A DNA stretch of 32,779 nt from positions 1-32,779 of the forward strand of contig JANQFY010000384.1 of assembly GCA_028277585.1 (NCBI GenBank). Direction: 5' to 3'. Positions 16,354-23,602 of this stretch are shown here, in pieces. A program made the position numbers and the translations under genes. Under the pieces are notes generated by a model. It was not told the origin of the DNA and searched no databases. It saw only the letters and a program-made list of their open reading frames with translations. Source of the stretch: Sedimentisphaerales bacterium. Lineage in GTDB: Bacteria; Planctomycetota; Phycisphaerae; Sedimentisphaerales; Anaerobacaceae. Position 1 is the stretch's first letter; the number at the start of each line of letters is the position of its first letter.

Positions 16354-19062
16354 ATGTACTGCCGATCCCATTATCTGTCTGCACTAATCGCACTTGTCTG
16401 TCTCTCTGTCATCCCGGCCGCTGTGTTCGGCAGGACGCTGGAGGTCGAGAGCACCGGCAAGGTTGGCTACGCCACCATTCAAGCGGCCGTAGATGCGGCG
16501 AGCGAGGGGGATAGCATTGTCATTCATCCTGGGACCTATACAGGACCGGGCAATCGCGACATCGACCTGCGGCGCAAATCAATCACTCTTCGTAGCACTG
16601 ATCCGGCCGACCCGGCGGTCGTCGAGGCAACCGTTATCGATTGCCAGGGGGCAACTGGTTCGGCCCATCGCGGCTTCTATGCGATGGATTTCGCCGGGGC
16701 GATTTCCGGACTGACGATTATAAACGGACTGGCGTCGGTTGGCGGCGCCGTCTATTGCGAGAACGCGACGGTTGTGCTGTCATCGTGTCGGATTCTGGAC
16801 AATGCGACGTTGCCCGGCACCGATAAGACGGATGTCGATGGCGGCGCCGGCGGCGGTCTCTACGCCGTCGCCTCGGCTGTCCAGATCAGCAACTGCCTGA
16901 TCAGCGGCAACACCACGGGCGACGGGGCCGAATCACTGGTCAGTCTCGGCGGCAACGGGGGCAACGGCGCTGGGGTATTCTCACGCAACTCAGTGGTCTA
17001 CCTGTCCGACTCCATTCTCGCCGACAATGTCACAGGCTCGGGAGGAGACTCCAATGTCATGGCGGGCAATGGCGGTTCCGGTGGTGGCATTTACGGCGAC
17101 GCGCTGGTCTTGACGAACACCACCGTAGCGAACAACCGCACCGGTGCCGGGGGCCGTGGTCCCGTGGGCGGTCAGGGCGGTCTCGGAGCGGGCGTCTATG
17201 GTATGCGGGCTACGATCCAGCGTAGCGCCATCAAAGGCAATACGACCGGCGTCGGAGGAGACAGTACCGATGCGTTCAAGGGCACCGGCGGCCAGGGCGG
17301 CGCCGGGGGCGGCGTGTTTTGTCAGGACTCGCTGGAGATCGCCGATTCGTTGGTGGCCGGCAATCGATCCGGTCGCGGCGGCAGCGCCATGACGGTAGGC
17401 CCGGACGGGCGAGGCGGAGGCATCTGGTGCGCCCTGGGACGTATCGAACGCTGCACCATCGTCGAGAATGCCTCCATGCAGCAGAGAAGTGGCGTGGCGG
17501 GCCAGGGCGCCGGGGTGCTCTGCTCGGCCGATACCGTCATCACCAATTCCATTCTGTGGGGCAACACGCCGGATCAACTGGCGGGGCAGAACTGTGACAA
17601 CGTAACCTACTGCAATATCGAAGACGCGGCTTGCACGACCAGTGCCGGCGTCCTTGCCGTCGATCCACTCTTTGCACAGGCAGGGCAGTGGACCGATCCT
17701 GACAGCTCCAAGACGGCGGTGACGCCCGACGATCCCCAGGCCATTTGGATGGCGGGCGACTATCATCTGGCCGACGCGTCGCCGTGCATCGACGCGGGCG
17801 ATCCCGATTACGGGCGTGATCCGAATCAAACCGATCTCGATGGAAATCCGCGTCTGGCGGGAACGGCGGTCGATATCGGCGCCTACGAGATCCAGAGTCT
17901 CGTACCGGTCTATCGCTTCGAGTCGCCGAAGACGGGCAGGCACTTCTTCACGGCGATCGAGGGCGAAAAGGACCGGATCATCGCAATGTATCCTGACGCC
18001 TGGATGTTTGAAGGTGTTGCTTACTATGCCTATCTGCGATCGACGGCCGCGGGCCTGCTGCCGATCCACCGCTTCTGGTCGGGCAAGCTGGGCAGTCACT
18101 TCTATACGATCGATGCTGGTGAGAGAGACAGATTGCTGGCAAATTACCCAGATGTTTGGACTTACGAAGGGACGGTGTTCTATGCCTATCCGGTGGGTAG
18201 CCAACCGGCGGACGCGAAGCCTGTCTACCGCTTCTGGTCCGATGTGTTGGGTGCTCACTACTACACGATTGACGAAGCCGAGAGGCAGCTCTATCTCAGC
18301 GGCCAGGCCGGTGCCTGGGTCTACGAAGGAATCGCTTGGTATGCCTTCGATACGTCGGGAACGGGCGAGACGCCGGAGCAGCCGGGGGCTGCGACCGTCT
18401 ACGAGTTGAGCGCCGGGGCCGATGCGGTTTCCTACCAAATCCAGTTGAAGGCCTATCTGGATGGTCAGGAGGCTCGCATCGAGGGTGCGAATCTGGAATT
18501 CGTCTCGGCGACGAGCCGGATGCAGATGGCTCTCGACGCTACGGCGATGACGGCCAAGCTGAACGAACTCCACGTGGAGAGCGAACTGCTCCAGTATGAC
18601 GGGGCGGCCAGCCAGATCGGTGGAACGATTTCGATTCCGTTCTCCCTCTACGTCAGCGCCTTCTTCGACACGACAACGCCGCGCGGTCCCTATGCCATCG
18701 ATCCCAAGACGCTGTCCTTCCCAGCGGCGACCGAAGTTGGCTCCGTTGCAGCCGGTGAGGCCTTCTCCATCGTTGGCTCGGGTGTTGTGGAAGGGGACAA
18801 GTTCGACATCAACCTGGTCCTGAATCCGACCGACTTCCTGGTCGATGGCGTGGCGACCTTCGCCGATCTCAACGCGGGCGATCAACTCAACATGAGCATG
18901 GCCGGTCCCTTCCAGTGGCACCGCCAACAGCAGGAAGATACCCTGTTGGAGACGACCTTCAAGGGGCACGTGCTGAAACTCTGTGTGGTCTCCGCCCGCG
19001 TCCAAACGATGGGTCAGTGGCGTGGGAAACGCGCCCCCGGCAGTGAGAACGCGGCAAAATAG
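16354..19062 (+). CDS. Exported right-handed beta-helix protein with three DUF5648-like repeats
   Basis: A 902-residue protein. The signal peptide ends near residue 26 (AAVFG, then RTLEV). TIQAAVDAASEGDSIVIHPG (about 42-61) is the standard opening of planctomycete parallel beta-helix proteins of pectate-lyase-like fold. The helix runs to about residue 510 with many glycine-rich coil turns (GGxGGxGxGVY/F) and repeated SxxxGNTTGxGG turns. It ends with a choice-of-anchor-Q-like segment (SPCIDAGD, VDIGAYE). Three repeats of about 45 residues then follow (about 515-660), each with RF(E/W)S, G-x-H-F/Y-Y/F-T, an ER segment, W-x-(F/Y)-E-G and YAY/YAF, as in DUF5648. The last 230 residues are a beta-rich domain I do not recognise. 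It probably binds or processes a glycan at the cell surface. GGAGGAGGT gives a strong ribosome site. Confidence 0.85.
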   Translation: MYCRSHYLSALIALVCLSVIPAAVFGRTLEVESTGKVGYATIQAAVDAASEGDSIVIHPGTYTGPGNRDIDLRRKSITLRSTDPADPAVVEATVIDCQGATGSAHRGFYAMDFAGAISGLTIINGLASVGGAVYCENATVVLSSCRILDNATLPGTDKTDVDGGAGGGLYAVASAVQISNCLISGNTTGDGAESLVSLGGNGGNGAGVFSRNSVVYLSDSILADNVTGSGGDSNVMAGNGGSGGGIYGDALVLTNTTVANNRTGAGGRGPVGGQGGLGAGVYGMRATIQRSAIKGNTTGVGGDSTDAFKGTGGQGGAGGGVFCQDSLEIADSLVAGNRSGRGGSAMTVGPDGRGGGIWCALGRIERCTIVENASMQQRSGVAGQGAGVLCSADTVITNSILWGNTPDQLAGQNCDNVTYCNIEDAACTTSAGVLAVDPLFAQAGQWTDPDSSKTAVTPDDPQAIWMAGDYHLADASPCIDAGDPDYGRDPNQTDLDGNPRLAGTAVDIGAYEIQSLVPVYRFESPKTGRHFFTAIEGEKDRIIAMYPDAWMFEGVAYYAYLRSTAAGLLPIHRFWSGKLGSHFYTIDAGERDRLLANYPDVWTYEGTVFYAYPVGSQPADAKPVYRFWSDVLGAHYYTIDEAERQLYLSGQAGAWVYEGIAWYAFDTSGTGETPEQPGAATVYELSAGADAVSYQIQLKAYLDGQEARIEGANLEFVSATSRMQMALDATAMTAKLNELHVESELLQYDGAASQIGGTISIPFSLYVSAFFDTTTPRGPYAIDPKTLSFPAATEVGSVAAGEAFSIVGSGVVEGDKFDINLVLNPTDFLVDGVATFADLNAGDQLNMSMAGPFQWHRQQQEDTLLETTFKGHVLKLCVVSARVQTMGQWRGKRAPGSENAAK

Positions 19063-19065
19063 CCG

Positions 19066-19090
19066 CTGACCGCGCCCAGGCGCGGTTCAG
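19066..19090 (+). terminator. Hairpin after beta-helix gene
   Basis: CTGA-CCGCGC (19066-19075) pairs with GCGCGG-TTCAG (19080-19090) around a CCAG loop with one bulged T, just after the stop codon. An A run, not T, follows, so classic intrinsic termination is uncertain. Confidence 0.4.
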
Positions 19091-19120
19091 AAAAATATCT
19101 GGGTTCTCGGTAGTTTTTCT

Positions 19121-19151
19121 CCAGGCCGCTTGCCACAGGCAGGCGGCCTGG
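19121..19151. repeat. 31-base near-perfect palindrome overlapping the pseudopilin promoter
   Basis: CCAGGCCGC (19121-19129) and GCGGCCTGG (19143-19151) are perfect inverted repeats; inside, TGCC and GGCA (19131-19134, 19138-19141) continue the pairing around ACA. It covers the -35 box and most of the spacer of the promoter at 19130-19159, so it could be an operator. Confidence 0.65.
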
Positions 19152-19159
19152 GGTATAAT
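19130..19159 (+). promoter_or_regulatory. Sigma70-type promoter for pseudopilin gene
   Basis: TTGCCA (19130-19135, five of six) and a perfect TATAAT (19154-19159) are separated by 18 bases. Transcription would begin near 19166, leaving a leader of about 90 bases before the ATG at 19256. Confidence 0.6.
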
Positions 19160-19255
19160 CAGCAAGTTGGTCCGGTTGGGATAGGGATGTCATCTTGTGA
19201 TGCGGACGGCTGCTAGTCGGGATCGCAGACCTCCGTGAGAGGAGAACGCGCCATC

Positions 19256-20035
19256 ATGACACGCAACTCGAGAGCCTTCACGCTAATCGAACTATTGGTG
19301 GTCATCGCTATCATCGCCATCCTGATGGGGATCCTCATGCCGGCCCTGTCGCGGGTGAAGGACCAGGCGCGGGACCAGGCCTGTCGGGGGAATCTCAAGA
19401 ACGTGGGATTGGGCGTCCTGATGTACATTCAGGACCACGACTTCGTATTGCCCGATCTGCACACGCATACGAACAACACCAACGGCCATCTCTGGTGGGA
19501 TGACGCAGGCAATAACCTGCGGGCCGGCGATCTTCGCGCCTACTGGGGGATCGCTTACTACCCCTACATTGAGGACCGCGAGGTCTTCGGTTGCGCCGCC
19601 TTTCGCACGTTCGCTGAGACGGTTGCTAAGGAACTGCTCTATGGGGGCGACCCCAAGTTGATTTACACTTCCGCCTTCGGCGCCAACGGGTGGCTGAGCG
19701 AAGACAACACGCTCCGCATCAAGCGTCATTCCGAGGTGATTGTTGCGCATGATCACATGGAGCCGCGGATCGAGAATGGCAACGCGAGCAACTCGGACAT
19801 GCTGTTCGTCGGCCCCAGTGGGACGAATCTGACGCACTATCGCCAGGGGGGTGGTCGGGCTAACTGGTATCGCGGCATCTTCCGCCACAACATTCGGGCG
19901 CTCGACGACTTCGAGACCGGCGGCACCCTGAACATTCTCTGGCTGGACGGCCATGTTACCTCCATGCGCGAGTCCAACGGCGAAGATGTCCTGAAACGCT
20001 GGTACGACCCGCTCAACAAGCCGGAAAACCGGTAG
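19256..20035 (+). CDS. Type II secretion/pseudopilin-like protein with prepilin leader
   Basis: A 259-residue protein beginning with a prepilin peptidase site (RAFTLIELL at about residues 6-14) and a hydrophobic helix (VVIAIIAILMGILMPAL), followed by the charged segment found in type IV pilin and pseudopilin helices. The body ends in a W-L-D-G-H-V motif close to that of the planctomycete pilin-like family known for an H-x9-DG motif, although the histidine spacing here is not the strict one. Many planctomycetes carry dozens of such genes away from secretion clusters; their role is not settled. The ATG at 19256 follows GAGAGGAG by 12 bases. An in-frame GTG at 19235 would overlap that site and add seven residues before the leader. 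Monocistronic. Confidence 0.88.
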   Translation: MTRNSRAFTLIELLVVIAIIAILMGILMPALSRVKDQARDQACRGNLKNVGLGVLMYIQDHDFVLPDLHTHTNNTNGHLWWDDAGNNLRAGDLRAYWGIAYYPYIEDREVFGCAAFRTFAETVAKELLYGGDPKLIYTSAFGANGWLSEDNTLRIKRHSEVIVAHDHMEPRIENGNASNSDMLFVGPSGTNLTHYRQGGGRANWYRGIFRHNIRALDDFETGGTLNILWLDGHVTSMRESNGEDVLKRWYDPLNKPENR

Positions 20036-20115
20036 TCTAACGCGGTTCGTCTATCTCCATCGCCGCCTCCTGCCCACCGCAGGATTGCGCTGCTCCTCTG
20101 CGCCCCTACCGGCTA

Positions 20116-20128
20116 GCACGTGACGTGC
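20116..20128. repeat. 13-base palindrome between convergent genes
   Basis: GCACGT-G-ACGTGC is a perfect inverted repeat in the 209-base gap between the pseudopilin and antiporter genes. It contains CACGTG. It is too short to act as a terminator alone; protein binding is possible. No gene was seen in this gap. Confidence 0.35.
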
Positions 20129-20244
20129 GGCTCGTACGGCCACGGAAGGAACGATGCCATCACGCAGCGGGCAGGATGCGTACGATGAGGAGATTGCCCT
20201 CAAGAACTGAGTACTGGTTGTCAGCGGCCTTCTTCCGGTGGTTT

Positions 20245-21993
20245 TCAGCGGTGTCGAGCGCGGCGTCGGAGGATCAGGAGGGTCGCGATGATGGCCAGGA
20301 CGCCTAGCCCAAGGCCCCAGACGGGGCGCAGGCCCAGACTGCTGGGGACGTAGGCTCCGAGCAGTGCGACGGCGGCCACGACGAGGCTGTAGGGCAGTTG
20401 CGTTCGCACGTGCTGGACCAGGTCGCACGAACTGGCGATCGAGCTCATGATGGTGGTGTCGGAGATGGGGGAGCAGTGGTCTCCGAAGATGGAGCCGTCG
20501 AGTACGGCGCCTAGGCTGATCATCGTCGTCAACCCGTAGGTTTGCCCATCGATCGCATGGGCGATCGGAATCGCGGTCGGCATGAGGATCGCCATCGTTC
20601 CGTAGCTGGTCCCCGTGGCGAATGACGTCAGCGACGCGACCAGAAAGAGAATCGGCGGGAACAGATACGCCGGGATCTGGTCGGCCAGGATGGTAGTGAG
20701 GAATTCGCCCGTTCTGAGGGTGTCGCAACAGTTCTTCAGCGACCAGGCCAGGATCAGGATGACGAATGGAATCATCGCGCGCCGGATACCGCGTCGGAAG
20801 CAATGGACGACTACGGGGCGGCTCAGACCGCCGAACAGTTGCGCGATGATCAACGAGAGTGTCAGTCCAAACGACGAGGCGCATGCCAACACCAGCGGTG
20901 TATGCTCGGCGTGGCCGATCACCTCGCGCCAGTAGACCCAACTGGCCGGCGAGAGGGTCTCGATGTCCACGGGTTGGGCGGGCATCTCTTCAGCGGTCGC
21001 CGTCTGGCTGAGTGCTTGCCATTGTTGCATATCGGCCTTGAGCTTGGTGGTCCCGTCGAACCAGAGGCCTGTCAGGTGAAAGAGCACCAGTCCGGCCAGC
21101 GGGATCAGTGCTTTGAAGGCCCGGTCGGAGTTGCCGGCGGCTGGCATGGGGGTTCTCTTCTCGGCGGCCGCTTCATCGTCTGGGCCCTCCCCAAATGCCT
21201 TCTCCTGGGCCGTCTTCATGGGGCCGAAGTCGCAGTCCAGCAGGACGTGCAGGAACACGAAGGCGATCATCAGGAGGCAATAGAAGCGGAAGCTCAGGGC
21301 GTCGAAGAACATCGCGTACCCGCTCTTACCGAGTTCGAGCGTTCCTCCGATCTGTCCGAGCAGGCCGACCTCGTAGGCGATCCACGTGCTGATGACGGCC
21401 AGTCCTGCTATCGGCGCACTGGTGGCGTCGACGAGAAACGCCAGCTTTTCCCGACTGATACGAAACCGGTCTGTGATCGGCTGCATCATCGAGCCGACAA
21501 CGATCGCATTGGTGTAGTCGTCGATGAAGCACAGAATGCCCATCAGTGCCGTCGCCCCTTGAGCCGAGCGACGCCCTTTGATCCAGCGCAGGAGCCAGAC
21601 GATGATCCCCCGAAATCCTCCCGAGGCAATGAGGATCTCGATCATGACGAAGATGGGGGGGATGAACGCTAGAATCTGAAGGTAGGTTGTGTCGGTGACG
21701 GTCGAAGTCAGGTGACTGGCGGATGTCCTGAATCCCTCGACCCACGCGGCTGAACTCAGTGGCGCGCGCGGTATGTGGGTGAGCAGGCCGCCCGCGATGA
21801 TGGCGATTCCGAGGCTGGGCAAAACGTGGCGGGTCAGGAAGGCCAGCACGATCGCCAGCAGGGGAGGGATCACGCTGTACCATTGGGCTGCGGTGTCATC
21901 GGTCTGACCCCGTCCGAGCCAGGCCGCCAGCGTGCAGACCGCGGCGAAGACAGTCGCGGCCGCTGCAATCTTGGTGTATCGGTTCGCTTTCAA
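20245..21993 (-). CDS. NhaC-type Na+/H+ antiporter
   Basis: A 582-residue membrane protein with about 11-12 hydrophobic segments. Two family motifs are clear: CFIDDYTNAIVVGSMMQPIT (about 155-175) and GDHCSPISDTTIMSSIASSC (about 500-520), the acidic and polar half-helix signatures of the NhaC and related Na+/H+ antiporter group. A hydrophilic loop of about 90 residues mid-protein (EKAFGEGPDDEAAAEKR onward) makes it longer than the usual 460-520. The likely job is sodium or proton exchange, or amino-acid/H+ exchange as in some homologues, at the inner membrane. The start is a TTG at 21993 with GGGAG about four bases upstream; no ATG lies nearby. It is transcribed alone, away from the lipoprotein gene. 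Confidence 0.88.
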   Translation of the reverse strand: MKANRYTKIAAAATVFAAVCTLAAWLGRGQTDDTAAQWYSVIPPLLAIVLAFLTRHVLPSLGIAIIAGGLLTHIPRAPLSSAAWVEGFRTSASHLTSTVTDTTYLQILAFIPPIFVMIEILIASGGFRGIIVWLLRWIKGRRSAQGATALMGILCFIDDYTNAIVVGSMMQPITDRFRISREKLAFLVDATSAPIAGLAVISTWIAYEVGLLGQIGGTLELGKSGYAMFFDALSFRFYCLLMIAFVFLHVLLDCDFGPMKTAQEKAFGEGPDDEAAAEKRTPMPAAGNSDRAFKALIPLAGLVLFHLTGLWFDGTTKLKADMQQWQALSQTATAEEMPAQPVDIETLSPASWVYWREVIGHAEHTPLVLACASSFGLTLSLIIAQLFGGLSRPVVVHCFRRGIRRAMIPFVILILAWSLKNCCDTLRTGEFLTTILADQIPAYLFPPILFLVASLTSFATGTSYGTMAILMPTAIPIAHAIDGQTYGLTTMISLGAVLDGSIFGDHCSPISDTTIMSSIASSCDLVQHVRTQLPYSLVVAAVALLGAYVPSSLGLRPVWGLGLGVLAIIATLLILRRRARHR

Positions 21994-22050
21994 AGGACTC
22001 CCGTTATTGACGGATCGTGTGTTGCCGCCTTCTCAAATATGCTCGGCGGC

Positions 22051-22078
22051 GTGACTGTCACACGCATTTTCGCGAAAA
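22051..22078. repeat. Two adjacent palindromes upstream of antiporter gene
   Basis: GTGAC-T-GTCAC (22051-22061) and TTTTCGCGAAAA (22067-22078) are both perfect inverted repeats, 58 to 85 bases before the antiporter start. Their position fits operator or stress-response sites; the binding protein is unknown. Confidence 0.4.
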
Positions 22079-22369
22079 AGGCCTCCAAATCAAGTCAAAA
22101 CGCGCGCCTTTAATGCCGAGAGTACTCAAAGCCGGCTTAGCGTGTGAGTTGTCGCCACTCTTGGATTGACGGGCGGATCGGGGCGATTGGATGGGTCCTA
22201 TATCCTCGTTGATCTTGGCCTGTCAAAGCCGGTTGCATGCTGGCGCGGTCGCGGGTAATGGAAGTTGACCGGGCTGGCGGCTCCCTTGGAATCGAGGTGT
22301 GGCAGGGCGGTTCGGGGCGGTGCGGCAAGTAAAATCTGCGTTATCAGTGCTGATATCGGTGTTTTTTGC

Positions 22370-22398
22370 TTGCGTATTCGGATTGTGTTGCGTACAGT
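22370..22398 (+). promoter_or_regulatory. Weak candidate promoter for small lipoprotein
   Basis: TTGCGT (22370-22375) and TACAGT (22393-22398) are spaced by 17 bases. Only three and four of six positions match, so this rests mainly on spacing and placement. Confidence 0.25.
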
Positions 22399-22475
22399 CA
22401 AAGTAGATAGCGAGGTGGAACGCCTTGGTCGGGTGGCGGAGCACACGGTGGTCAGAGGTTGTAGGAGTGCAAGGA

Positions 22476-22748
22476 ATGAAGGTGGTCCTGTTCGTCGTAC
22501 TCGCGTTGACGCTGCTTCTTCTAGGCGGCTGCCACACTACGAATCGCAAAGGTCTCATCCGGGCCGGCTATGCCCCCGAGTATGTTGACGGCTACGTGGA
22601 TGGCTATTCGGCGGGATGTCATACGATCGGTCACCCCTTTTACCGCTTCAACCGAGACACCGACCGCTTCGAACAGGATCAGAAATACAAGAGGGGATGG
22701 GAAGACGGCTTCACGATTGCTCGCTGCGACTACGCAGCCGTGTGGTAG
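22476..22748 (+). CDS. Small lipoprotein of unknown function
   Basis: A 90-residue protein with a lipoprotein signal (MKVVLFVVLALTLLLLGGC, lipobox LGGC with cysteine at residue 19). The mature part has a short tandem repeat, GYVDGYVDGYSAG, and two further cysteines, then an RGWEDG segment near the end. The Y-x-D-G turns suggest a small repeat fold; no family was recognised. The start is set by GGAG at 22463-22466 about nine bases before the ATG; an earlier in-frame start (22425) would bury the signal peptide. It stands alone between the antiporter and a hairpin. Confidence 0.75.
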   Translation: MKVVLFVVLALTLLLLGGCHTTNRKGLIRAGYAPEYVDGYVDGYSAGCHTIGHPFYRFNRDTDRFEQDQKYKRGWEDGFTIARCDYAAVW

Positions 22749-22824
22749 GGCGTTGTTGTCTTCCTCAGGGAGTGGTAACCGCCGCGTAGCTTTGGACATG
22801 CCTTGGTATTGACATCACCTGGAG

Positions 22825-22853
22825 GGCGCGCTGCCGGCGGTGTGCAGCGCGCC
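22825..22853. terminator. Strong hairpin between convergent genes
   Basis: GGCGCGCTGC (22825-22834) pairs perfectly with GCAGCGCGCC (22844-22853) around a nine-base loop, midway between the ends of the lipoprotein gene and the ribbon-helix-helix gene. No T run on either strand, so it may be a bidirectional transcript-end structure rather than a classic terminator. Confidence 0.45.
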
Positions 22854-22914
22854 GCAATTCACGAGTTTCCGACTGGCGCCGATGTAAGTCGTGCGCCCGC
22901 GTCGGGGAAAGCGA

Positions 22915-23166
22915 CTACAACAACACGACCTGGTCATCTTCCGGGACGGCGGCCTCCTCCGGTTGGGCGGGTTGCCCCTGCGGCTTGACCGATACCTGAA
23001 TTCCCTCCGGGCTCTCACAAGCGTCGAGGGGTGACCAACGGCTCTTGGCCTTCTTGACGATGTCGATCAATCGTCCAATCACGGTGTCCGGCGTGTCGTC
23101 AAACGGATCAACGACGAGGCTCTTGAGTTCCTCGAACAGTTCATCGGATACCTTCACGGTCCTCAT
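22915..23166 (-). CDS. Small ribbon-helix-helix-like DNA-binding protein (SeqA-N-like)
   Basis: An 83-residue protein. The N-terminus MRTVKVSDELFEELKSL followed by DDTPDTVIGRLIDI has the pattern of a ribbon-helix-helix fold: a short strand with alternating residues, a helix, a turn with D-T-P, and a second helix. This pattern is shared with the SeqA N-terminal domain and many small antitoxin-like regulators. The C-terminal 35 residues are proline- and acid-rich and probably disordered. AGGAG lies eight bases before the ATG at 23166. No toxin gene lies beside it, so an antitoxin role is not supported; a stand-alone regulator is more likely. A longer in-frame start at 23295 would add 43 residues unlike the fold. 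Confidence 0.75.
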   Translation of the reverse strand: MRTVKVSDELFEELKSLVVDPFDDTPDTVIGRLIDIVKKAKSRWSPLDACESPEGIQVSVKPQGQPAQPEEAAVPEDDQVVLL

Positions 23167-23239
23167 GGTCTTTCTCCTGTCATTGGAGCAATTGGCTCTG
23201 GATGTTCGATCACCTGCAGCGCCCGCATTGGCGCTATCT

Positions 23240-23266
23240 AAACAATAGAAACAAACCGAAGGTTTG
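23240..23266 (-). terminator. Intrinsic-terminator-like hairpin on minus strand
   Basis: On the minus strand CAAACC-TTC-GGTTTG (23266-23252) is followed by a T-rich run (TTTCTATTGTT). It lies 74 bases before the ribbon-helix-helix start codon, so it could end a small upstream RNA or act as an attenuator in that gene's leader. Confidence 0.5.
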
Positions 23267-23345
23267 CCCAACCGGTGCGATCCGGTCACCCGCAAATACC
23301 GCTTGAAAGGGCTTTCCCTGGAGGGTCTGCCCCAGAGAGGCGTGT

Positions 23346-23367
23346 ATTGTGGAAACTACGTATTTTG
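23346..23367 (-). repeat. 22-base motif, copy 1
   Basis: Read on the minus strand this is CAAAATACGTAGTTTCCACA plus AT. It matches a second intergenic site (32548-32569, plus strand) at 20 of 22 positions, with 14 identical bases in a row. Relative to the ribbon-helix-helix gene it is about 180 bases upstream and in the same orientation as copy 2 is to its gene. Confidence 0.5.
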
Positions 23368-23602
23368 CGCCATTTGCAGGGAACCCGGTGAACTTGCCGC
23401 TCAAGCTTTGCCCGGTCTCGGCGAAAACAAGCATGGCGCAAGAAATGATTCTTCTGGTAGGCGAACGGGGCGCCCCTCTGAGGCTGTGCGCCCGGACCTT
23501 GTGGTCCTGGGCGGTAAGGTCGGGTGCCTGGGGTCTCCGCTTCCTGTGCGCCCGCGGTGCGGCATAAGGGGGCTAACGATCTGTATCTAGCAGGGAGGCT
23601 CA

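Larger units (their letters stand above)
21994..22475. other. 482-base divergent intergenic region
   Basis: No gene is supported; reading frames here are short and lack good ribosome sites. It separates the antiporter (minus) from a small lipoprotein (plus). It contains two tight palindromes close to the antiporter start, a TATCAGTGCTGATA palindrome (22333-22346) followed by a six-T run, and a weak promoter for the lipoprotein. Confidence 0.5.
23167..23602. other. 436-base intergenic region with repeats and a minus-strand terminator
   Basis: I do not support a gene here. A 66-codon minus-strand frame (23434 to 23234) is open but runs through a terminator-like hairpin and lacks a good ribosome site. 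The region carries a 22-base motif shared with another leader, a nine-base inverted repeat, and the hairpin listed next. It may be a long leader of the ribbon-helix-helix gene or a small RNA. Confidence 0.5.

Noticed and set aside
16990-19005. Minus-strand reading frame of 671 codons
   Set aside because: Fully antisense to the beta-helix protein, whose signal peptide, repeats and ribosome site are clear. The antisense product shows low-complexity composition and no signal or motif.
20803-21672. Plus-strand reading frame of 289 codons
   Set aside because: Antisense to the antiporter; its product is rich in D, E, H, Q and R with no motif.
22915-23166. Toxin-antitoxin system around the ribbon-helix-helix protein
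   Set aside because: No second small gene of toxin type lies on either side; neighbours are a lipoprotein and a GNAT enzyme more than 160 and 430 bases away. The GNAT protein is on the opposite strand and lacks operon contact, so a GNAT toxin pair is not supported.
23234-23434. Minus-strand frame of 66 codons in the gap between two genes
   Set aside because: The product looks protein-like in places, but the frame reads through a terminator-like hairpin and has no good ribosome site. Kept only as an alternative to a small RNA.
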